DNA of 64,000 nucleotides from Capitulum mitella (Eukaryota > Arthropoda > Thecostraca > Pollicipedomorpha > Pollicipedidae). Below are positions 55,702 through 64,000 of this stretch, piece after piece. Each line of letters starts with the position of its first letter. Within the stretch, counting starts at the first letter, position 1. The stretch covers positions 12,747,568 through 12,811,567 of the forward strand of contig CP099848.1 in NCBI GenBank assembly GCA_030062745.1. Direction: 5' to 3'. The notes below the pieces were generated by a model. The model saw only the letters and a list, made by a program, of their open reading frames with translations. It was not told where the DNA came from and did not search any database. The translations under genes were made by a program, and so were the position numbers.

Positions 55702-56180
55702 ACCGTGGCATCTGCCCAGTTAAAAACTTGCCACACTTCGTTGTCAAAGTTGTCTCGGTTTCAGAAGGCTGTCTTGGCCACCCAGGGACATTAACTCGAA
55801 ATGGATATCCTCTCGAAAGAAATTGAACAACACATCGCATGGCATCCTGTGTGCGTTTGAAGATTATGCTGATGGGCAAGAAGTGCAAAATGGCTATTTC
55901 GCATGACCTTTACTTTTTTTTGCCGGACACAGAAAGAGTCGCAAAGATCAGATCATCAAAGCGGAATGCAAAATAAAATCAAGTGCATTCAGAAAAGATG
56001 TCTGCCTTGCACATGAGCGTCCAGCAAGGAGCACGTTACCGTCATTTATGACAATCGGCGCAACCAAGCCCAACACAAACGGTCATCCCAAAGTTCAGAC
56101 TGTTTCGAAACTGATGCTATTTGGAACTGGGCAGTTGAAGATTCATGGACCTTGTTTAACGAAGTACGCGGAAAGCCCTA
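55702..56180 (-). repeat. Repeat family D, inverted copy, part 2
   Basis: Reverse complement of the left-hand part of the D unit (ACAACGAA(A/G)(C/T)GTG, CCAAGACAG, GATCTGATCTT, CTTCGTTAAACAAGG blocks). Together with 53665-54495 it makes one D unit of about 1.3 kb after removing family A copy 6. Confidence 0.85.
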
Positions 56181-56589
56181 GTTTATTCAGTCTAAATAAA
56201 GCATTGCCTTCCAGGAACTGAATGCAGGTTTCCATAATGTCGGTGCTTTGTAAAGTTAAAATTATCATTATTGCCCACGGCACCCAGCAGTCATGACGCT
56301 TTCTGTTGTAAGAAAGTTGGCTGGTCCCATGAAGCATGGCGCACCTGTCGTTGTTGTTGCAGCGCGGTACATTCCCTGTTTAGGCTGTCCCATACGAAGT
56401 CGAAGATGGTGGTCGCTAACTACAGTGGCGTCCTTCGGCGGCTATGCATTCTAATCTTATCTCATCAGGCCCATAGTCCGATCTAATGGAACGATGATAA
56501 CTCCATAATTAACTCCAGGAAGTTAACCCAATTTGTTTATTTTTGTTTCGTGTACATTGCTAATTTGCCACATTGCAAGTCAACCCGGT

Positions 56590-57440
56590 CCCGAGTGGGG
56601 GGTGAGTGGGACGATCAACCGATCGTCCCACTGAGGTTTTTTCCAAAATTGCGAGAGAAGAAACGAAAGACAGCTCAATGATGTTTTGTGTGCCATTTAC
56701 TTGATTAGTTTCGCATCTTGTGTCTAAGTTTTGATCTCAGGTCGTGTCAGGTGTCTGACCTAGGTCAGGTGAAGCGGACCTATGCCTAAAAACGTTTAGC
56801 GCCCTGTGATTTTTCCGGGAAGCAAGACATCGCAAAGAACTTCTAGGGATAAAAGAATAAAAATAGCGCATTCACCGTCTGAGATATTTTAGACACTTCA
56901 GAGTTATTGACCTAAGGTCAACTCCATTTTCAAGACATGTCGTCGTTTTTCGGACATTGGCGGAATTCCTGGTAGCATTTTGAGTGTGATGTAACGCAGA
57001 CATCCAATGACCGTCGTTGGGAAAAGTATCATCGACCTCCAGCCATTGACCTAAGGTCAGGTCACAAATAACTGTTATGAGCCAAAATGCGAAGCCCTCA
57101 AAATCGGCAAAGAATGACTTAAACAAATGAAAAAGGTCAGAGCTGGCTCTCACAGGTGCGAGTGATGCCAAGACGCCCAAAAATTTCAAAAAATGCATAT
57201 TTTGGAAATCAACAGGCGTTCATGAACAAAGCTACGCCAGGTGTTCAGACTGATAACTACCGCATTTTTATTTAAGCACGGAAAGCCATCACAAGAGCCA
57301 GTAGCAGCAAGACATACCGATTGGCAAGGCTTATGTCGCCAAAATGAAGGGACGCTAAAATTAGTTCCCGTTAATTGCATCCCGCGTTCGGCACTGCCGC
57401 CTGCCGTGCAGAAGCGCAAATATCGCTGTGTCTTGAACTC
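56590..57440 (+). repeat. Repeat family B, copy 2
   Basis: Same order and orientation as 6060-6985. Shared words include CAGGTCACAAATAACTGTTA, AGCCAAAATGC, GACGCTAAAATTAGTT-like and ATGTCGC(C/G)AAAAT. It begins beside a perfect 12-bp hairpin at 56605-56632. Confidence 0.65.
56605..56632. repeat. Perfect 12-bp inverted repeat, AACC loop
   Basis: AGTGGGACGATC and GATCGTCCCACT flank AACC. It sits at the left border of family B copy 2 and may be part of its terminus. Confidence 0.9.
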
Positions 57441-57774
57441 GGCCTTTGCCGCGTATCTATTAAACAAATCGTCAAAAATGGACATGTATCAGTATCAGCA
57501 GATTTTTGCCTGTTCGTTGTGTCTTTACACGGAGTGTATTAACCACAACCTCTGAGATCCAGGCATCGGCGCAGTCAGACCCGGGGGGGGGGCACCCCTT
57601 AGGCCTGCATTTTCTCGTGTTTAATATTCCCAGCAGGCGATTTTGGTCTGATTTCAGTCCTCACTGGACTCTCCCCATTCTTAAGAAAATCCTGGCCTGG
57701 CCCATGGATCCAGGCTGTTTTTCGGTTTCATGTAGTCGGTTTTGAGGAAACATATGGGGCGTAAGCAGCATACA

Positions 57775-58680
57775 CTAGGGCTTACAGCTTACTTCGTTAA
57801 GCAAAGTTCATGAACGATGAGCTGCCCGGTTTCCAAGAGTTTAGATTTCAAAGCAGTCTGACCTTTGGGATCTTTGTTTGGTTTTTGTCTTTGGACCCGG
57901 ATGACCATAAATGACGGCAACGCCCTTTTTGCTGAACGTTTCTATGCAAGACAGATGCCGTTTTTAAATGCCCTTGATTTTATTTTGAATTTCTCTTTCA
58001 TGATCTGATCTTGGTGACGGTCTTTACGCCCGACACAAAAGGTGAAAAACATGGAGAATTGCCATTTTTCCTTGTCTATGAGCAATTCCTAAACACACAC
58101 AGGACGCTGTGCGATGCGCTGTCGAATTTTTTTTGATAGAATATTCATTTCTATTCACTGTCTTTGGGAGGCCAAGACAACCTTCTCCAACTGAGACTAC
58201 TTCGACAACGAAACGTGCCGAGCTTTTAACTTCGCGGACCCCAGTTTGAGGAACGCATGCGTTATTCATTTTATTTGGCTGGGACTTGAGCCTGTGATTG
58301 CAACCTGCATCAGTTCATTTTCGCGATAAATGCACGTTACGATATACAGGTCGTTATGAAATGATATATTACAGAAATACTACAATAAAACATGACATTT
58401 TTTCGACTGACATGAGACACAGAAGAACGGGCTACATGCTGATGTGATCTCCATTGCAAAAAACGTCAAAAGCTTCTACGCGATACTGAAGTGGAATCGA
58501 TATAGGCTTCGACAATGAGTGCAACGTCTGCTTTCAGGCGGCGTAGCACCCGAACCGTGGGTCGAAGCCTTTAGGCTACCGGTGCGGACAAAAGACGGTA
58601 CACGGAGCTCCAACGTGATGATTTTTCCGAGTCGCTGCGACCTCCGAATCGCGAGCACTACGCCCAATTCTGAAATATTT
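57775..58680 (+). repeat. Repeat family D, tandem unit 1 (right-truncated)
   Basis: It starts GCTTACTTCGTTAAGCAAAG and follows the D order to CCAATTCTGAAATATTT. It lacks the GC-rich GCGCGCGGCACGTGCC segment and the GACAGACAG tail seen in units 2 and 3. Confidence 0.8.
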
Positions 58681-59990
58681 AGTTGATTTTTGGGCTTTAT
58701 GGCGCGGATTGTGGTAAATGGCGGTAGCATGCTTCTTGCTGGACGTTTCTGTGCTTGACAAAACATGTTTCTAAATGTCCTTCATTTTAATTAGCATTTC
58801 GCTTTGGCGATCTGATCTTGGTGACTGTGGTCCCTGGACGAAACGTTGAGTCCAATACATTTTTTTTATCTTAACTGATTTATATGGAAATAGTCAGTTT
58901 ATTCTTTGCCTATGAACGGCACGTCATAGGCACGTCTGCATTCTTCTTAAGCTCACAAAGGGCGCTATGCCATGTGCTGTTCAGTTTCCTTTGAGAAGAT
59001 ATCCATTTTGAGTTAATGTTTCTTGCTGACCAAGACAGCCTTTTGAAACTAAGTTTACTTTGACAACAAAACGTGTCGAGTTTCTTACCTCATGGAACCT
59101 AGATTTAGAGCCGCGCGTGCACTCTTCATTTTACTTGGCTGTGACTTGAGCCAGTGACTGCAGCCGGCATAAATTCTTTTGCGCGATAAGTCCGCGTTTG
59201 GTTATGCGGGATTTTACCAAATGATCCATTACAGACATACTAAAGTAAAATGCGATGATTTTTTTGGGCTGATATGGAACACAAAAGGACAGGCTACACA
59301 ATTATGTATGTGTGATGATGACATAATGATGTATGTGATTTTGATTGCAAAAAGTCAAGAGCCTCCATGCGATACTGAGGTGGAACTGATGAAGGGTTCG
59401 AGAATAAATGAATCATCTACTTCCAGGCGGCATGACACCAGACCAGTAGACAGAAGCCTTTAGGCTGCGGATAGGAACGGAAGACAGTGTACGTAGCTCC
59501 ATCGTGATGCTTTTCCCGAGTTGCTGCGGTCTCTGGATCGCCAGCATCACACCCAGTCCTGTTCAAAAACAGTTTTTTTCAAATTGCCGTCGCTTGCGCG
59601 CGGCACGTGCCGCACTCAGAAACGTGCTGTGTGCCACACGATTGCCCATTCAGTTCTCGTTTCGAACTGGTGCGTTTCGAGGCGATCCGACCCGTGGCTG
59701 CCGAGAAAACTCGTCAGAACCGAAACGATGTTCGGCGTTGTTTGCGTTTCCCGTTTTACGTGTTATCCTTATGGGCTAAAAGTCTGCTTTGAAGCGCGCG
59801 GCACGCGCGAACGACGGATCGAACGCAGCGCGACGAAAATTAGCGGATTTTCTGGTGGCGCGCGAGACCTTTCGAGCGGTGCACGGCACGTGCCGATCCG
59901 CCGATCCGTTTGGGCCCTGGATCGGAGCAAAGATTTGTCGACAGACAGAAAGACAGAAAGACAGGCACATGTTACTCAAAGTATACAGAC
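58681..59990 (+). repeat. Repeat family D, tandem unit 2
   Basis: It starts inside the D head (GGGCTTTATGGCGCGGAT) and runs to the ACAGAAAGACAG tail. It contains the GC-rich segment with CCCGTTTTACGTGTTATCC and TATGGGCTAAAA. Non-coding; open frames in it are repeated in the other units but carry frameshifts. Confidence 0.85.
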
Positions 59991-59994
59991 TAGA

Positions 59995-61310
59995 GCTCGC
60001 CGCTTACTTCGTTGAGCAAGGTTCATGAACGCTGAACTGCCCGGTTTCCAAGAGTTTAGGTTTCAAAGCAGTCTGACCTTTGGGATCTTTGTTTGGTTTT
60101 TGGCTTTGGAGCGCGGATGATCATAAATAACGGTAACGGGCTTCTTGCTGCACGCTCCTGTACATGAGATGCCCAGTTTCTAAATGCCTTTAATTTTATT
60201 TTGCATTTCGCTTTCATGATCTGATCTTGGTGACGGTCCGACACAAAAGGTGAGAAACATGGAGAACAGACATTTTCCTTCTTGCCTATGAACATTCTTC
60301 ATAAACGCACACAGGACGCCATATGATGCGAAGTCCAATTTTTATTGAGAGGGTACCCATTTCGAGTCATTGTCTCAGGGAGGCCAAGGCAGACAGTCTT
60401 CTGAAACCGATATTAGTTTGACAACGAAACGTGCAGAGTTTGTAAGTACGAGGATCTCAGTGTTTGAGGAGCGCGTGCGCCATTCATTTTTTTGGGGCTG
60501 TAACTTGAGCCTGTGACTGCAGCAGGCATGGATTTTTTTCGCGACAATTCCCCATTAGGATAAGCAGGACTTTACCAAATGCTCTTTTGCAAACATACTA
60601 CAACAACATACTATGATTTTTGTGGGTGATATGGGGCGAAAAAGAAAGGGCCACACGCTGATGTGATTTTCATTGCAAAAAGTCAAAATACGCGATATTT
60701 AAATGAAATCGATATGGGGTTCAAGAACGAGTGCGTCATCTGCTGTGGCACCCGAACCGTGGGTCGAAGCCGTTGGGCTGCCGGTACGAACGTAAGACGA
60801 TACATGGAGCTACACAGTCATATTTTTACGCAGTCGCTGCGATCTCTGGGTCGCCAGCACCACAGCCAGTTCTGAAAAACGTCCAGAAGCAGATTTTTCA
60901 CATTACCGCCGCTTGCGCGTGGCACGTGCCGCGAGAACTGAAGCGCGATGCGTGCCACGCGACTGCCCGATCAGTTGCCATTCCAAGATGTTGCGTTTCG
61001 AGCCGATCCGACCAGTGGTTGCCGAGAAAACTGGTCGGAGCCGAAACGATGTTTGACGCTGTTTGCGTTTCCCGTTTTGCGTGTTATCCCTATGGGCTAA
61101 AAAGCGCCCTTGAAGCGCGCTGCTCGCGCCAACGACGAGTTGCAGCGCGACGAAAATGAGCGGATTTTCTGGTGGCGCGCGAAACCTTTCCAACAGTGCA
61201 CGGCACGTGCCAATCCGCCTATGCGTTTGGGCCCTGGACCGGAGCAAAGATTTGACAACAGACAGACAGAAAGACAGAAAGACAGACACACGTTACTCAA
61301 ACAGTATTAT
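59995..61310 (+). repeat. Repeat family D, tandem unit 3 (most complete)
   Basis: It runs from GCTTACTTCGTTGAGCAAGG to GACAGACAGAAAGACAG. It is nearly full-length at about 1.3 kb and gives the reference for the empty TTAA/TTGA site used to date family A copy 6. Confidence 0.87.
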
Positions 61311-62629
61311 CCAAAAATAAAAAATGAGGGCAGTTTTGAGCTCGAGCTCACGGGCACACTCATTTTACCGTGCGACCACCTGTTCGCGAGCTAATGGTAA
61401 GGGGTCAAACCCCCTCCAGAAGGGCGTACGTAGCGCTGACTATCAGCTGGGCGCGGGTTAAATCTAAAAGAAATACTAGTGCGGATGCAAAGAGCAAAAC
61501 AAATGGATTCTCCCTGATAAAGGTTGCCACTGCACATGCAATATATGCAAGTTAAAACATGGAAGAAAACGCGGCTCAGCTTCCTTTATGCCACGATAAC
61601 AGCTTTTAAAAACAAAAACAAAGCGGCATTCATTATCACCATGGTTTGGCGTCACGTCATCGTTAGGGGCCCACGAGTCAAAGGTCATAGCATATTAATT
61701 CGATGTCTTAGCCCAGGCTAAAACTGGGCGACGTTTTTCGATTAACCCGCGCCTGAGTGGTGGTCGGCGACGATCACGCTCGACTGGGGATGGTTGACCG
61801 CTCCCTTCTAACTCACGAACGATTGGTCGCACGATAAAAATAATCACACCTTTGGAAAGCTCGCGAAAAGTAGGGCTCAAAACCTGGCCTGGCACCAAAA
61901 CCTGGCAAAACCTATTTCGAATGTCTAGATTAGCGTTTTTGTGGAAGTGTTTCAGCGACGTCATATTTCGCGACACTTGTGCATTGCTGAACTTGCAGTT
62001 GACGGTGATCCATTTTGCGGAGATACTCCGTAATCTGTCCTCGTGCTAGTTTTGGAGGCGATGGGTGAATGGATCAATTCTGAGTGTTATGTTGGGGAAG
62101 GTGTGGCGGTGATAAGGCATCAGGTACTTTGGGATTGGGATATTTTTTCATTGTGCATCTTTTGGTACCAATATGGCAAGGCGACTGCTTGGATTTCTAG
62201 AGTTATGAGAAGTGCGAGGCCTCTTCAACCGTTACCTTTGTATCCGGCGGTGACTGTATCGATAGCTGCATATTGTGCTCGCTGCTTCCTTCTTGCAAGG
62301 TGCAGTGCGCCTTTTTCGCAATATATACGTACTGCGAGCGCGGATCGCGTCTAAGCACATATCCCGTTTCTGTTTTCTTCCCAACCGCATGTCCGATCCC
62401 CGGGCACGATCAACCCCCAAATTAGATGTTACTGCAGACATGACACGTGATGGGTCCTATAGCGCACTGAAACATGAAAACTCTTCATTTGGTTACAAAG
62501 GTAACCAAATGAAACAAACAGCACTACATATTTACACAGTCCACTTTCCTTATGTCCGCTGGTGCAACCGGTGACGTCACCGCACTGTATGTCTGGTCAT
62601 GTTACTCAGTCCTGACTGGCTTTCGTGTC
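61311..62629. other. Intergenic DNA
   Basis: No gene recognised. It contains a perfect 12-bp hairpin at 62485-62512 and short unsupported open frames. Confidence 0.5.
62485..62512. repeat. Perfect 12-bp inverted repeat, AAAG loop
   Basis: TCATTTGGTTAC and GTAACCAAATGA flank AAAG. Small cruciform or hairpin; function unknown. Confidence 0.9.
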
Positions 62630-63838
62630 TTAACCCTATTCCCGGCAGGGGGGGGGGCTAAATCCGCCCCAGGTTTTTTGCTTGCCAATTTCAGGGTTTT
62701 TGACGCAGCATTACGAAACTTGATGACTTTTCCTACCTATTCCTTCTACGTGCCGTGACAAAATTTCAAAGTTCTATTTTGCACAGGGGCGGAGCCAGGC
62801 AACGTTTTTGGGAGGCACCTCAAGACATTTTTGGCCCTATTGAGGGTGAAAGGAAAATGCCTGCCAAAAATAACGTTTTTAAGATAGAACTTGAAACCTG
62901 ATATGGATGTACAGCAAAATAGTTGGGCAACATGCAGATACAATTTTGTTCATGTGAGGTCACTTTACAAGGTCAGGTCAAGGTCAAAAGTATAAATCTG
63001 GTTTTATGGCAATGATTTCGAAACCATTTTTTTAAATGCCAAATCCAGAAAGTATATGACGTAGAAAAGTGCACTCTACTTGTTTATCAAGTTTCAGCTT
63101 GATATCAGGTCGGGTCACGGAGCTATGACCTAAAATGTCAGGATGTGTACCCTATATCGCAACAGCCATAAAATGAATTTTCTGAAATAGAGTGAATTCA
63201 AATGACTAAAAACGTTTACAGATAATATTAAACGCACACGAGATCATTCCAAGTGGCTCCAAGGTCACTGAAAGCCTTTGAAGGCCAAAAGTCACAAGTT
63301 CATCTGAAGAACGTGTGACCATGACAGTTCCCCTTTTTCATATCCCTGGCACCGCCTATGCTAACATTATGCAAACATTGTAATACAATTTTTACTTCTT
63401 TCGCATAACATGACTAGCAGAAGCCAAAAAGCGTTTTTGCCTTTTTGTTCATTCAGCTGTTGAAAAACCAATCCTGCTGTTTTTAAAACCCCGTGAACGC
63501 CCATGAATTTTCTCAAAATTTCAAATGTGTGTACAAATGTTACAGGTCCTATCCATAATCTCTGGATTCATGTCAGTTTCATCGGAATGAGTCCATAAAC
63601 AACGGACCTAAAAGAAGTCCAAAAATACCCCTAATTTTGAAATTTTTTCCCCCCTGTATCCAACTCTTTCAAAATTTCGAAAATTTCTTTTTATAAAAAT
63701 ATACTTTACTTCATGGTACATCGATTGCCGTTTGTTGCGATGAAATCGGACAAGTAGTTCTCGAGATCTTAGGGGGGCCAAATCCGCCCCCCTGCCGGGA
63801 ATCTACCATACCGTCCGGCCGTCCGGGAATAGGGTTAA
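62630..63838 (+). mobile_element. Family A copy 7
   Basis: TTAA flanks at 62630-62633 and 63835-63838, CCCTATTCCCGGC left end and CCGGGAATAGGG right end. Full-length. Only the first half-site (AGGTCA at 63262) is intact in the main array; the others have decayed. Confidence 0.9.
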
Positions 63839-63882
63839 TGAAACGATTACCAGCCGATTTTTATATCCTCGATCATCCGATT

Positions 63883-63990
63883 ATGAAGTTTCTGCTTGTT
63901 CTTTGCGTCACGCTGGCTGTCAGACAGCAGTGGAAGCCCTCTGGGAAAACCAATAGCGTCAATCTCATCCTCAGCCAGGATCGCCGTTAA
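63883..63990 (+). CDS. Possible signal-peptide-bearing start, 35 codons
   Basis: ATG followed by MKFLLVLCVTLAV, a textbook short signal peptide, then 22 ordinary residues and TAA. It could be a small secreted peptide, or the first exon of a secreted-protein gene continuing beyond the window. A chance open frame is equally possible; no promoter or convincing donor supports it. Confidence 0.2.
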   Translation: MKFLLVLCVTLAVRQQWKPSGKTNSVNLILSQDRR

Positions 63991-64000
63991 AATGGCAGCT

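Noticed and set aside
59521..60015. 164-codon frame repeated in family D units
   Set aside because: Similar frames in the other units differ by frameshifts; the GC-rich part keeps several frames open. No domain.

Overview
The window is animal nuclear DNA. It carries one large multi-exon gene on the + strand, embedded in repeat-rich intergenic and intronic sequence. GC-rich exons, compact early introns, a His-rich NHE tail and dense degenerate transposons suggest a non-model invertebrate, most likely an arthropod such as a crustacean. The species cannot be fixed from the sequence alone. There are no prokaryotic operons, CRISPR arrays or rRNA genes.

The gene is a plasma-membrane-type Na+/H+ exchanger of the SLC9A family, resembling the NHE1-5 / insect Nhe2 group. 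I assembled 21 coding exons between 5377 and 38416 by joining splice sites whose phases all agree. The exon sum is 3477 nt, giving 1158 residues plus a stop. The protein has a signal peptide, a His-rich ectodomain, the full ion-translocation core (catalytic E329 and N333-D334, D305-P306, R527), a juxtamembrane cytoplasmic region, an unusual array of RRxS phosphosites, a 12-histidine Gly-His array, and a C-terminus that fits a class I PDZ ligand. One intron (intron 8) needs a GC donor to keep the frame.

Layout: 1-4000 is unannotated apart from a (TA)n tract and a tRNA-like A-box segment. A GC/CpG-rich block at about 4010-4480 may be the promoter. Exon 1 is at 5377-5542. Intron 1 (7.2 kb) is full of repeats. 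Exons 2-8 lie at 12734-17866, exons 9-16 at 22588-29333, and exons 17-21 at 32006-38416. From 38.4 kb to the end no second real gene is recognised. That part holds a decayed non-LTR retrotransposon (about 45.85-48.8 kb) and several repeat families. A 35-codon signal-peptide-like start at the extreme right edge is only a weak candidate.

Repeats: family A is a TTAA-flanked, about 1.2 kb, piggyBac-like non-autonomous element with seven near-full copies (three of them inside introns of the exchanger) and one fragment. Family B has two copies. Family D has three direct tandem copies and one inverted copy that is split by a family A insertion. The most interesting signal is that family A carries a regular array of AGGTCA nuclear-receptor half-sites (DR4-DR4-DR1) and deposits it inside the transporter gene. 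Binding is inferred, not shown.
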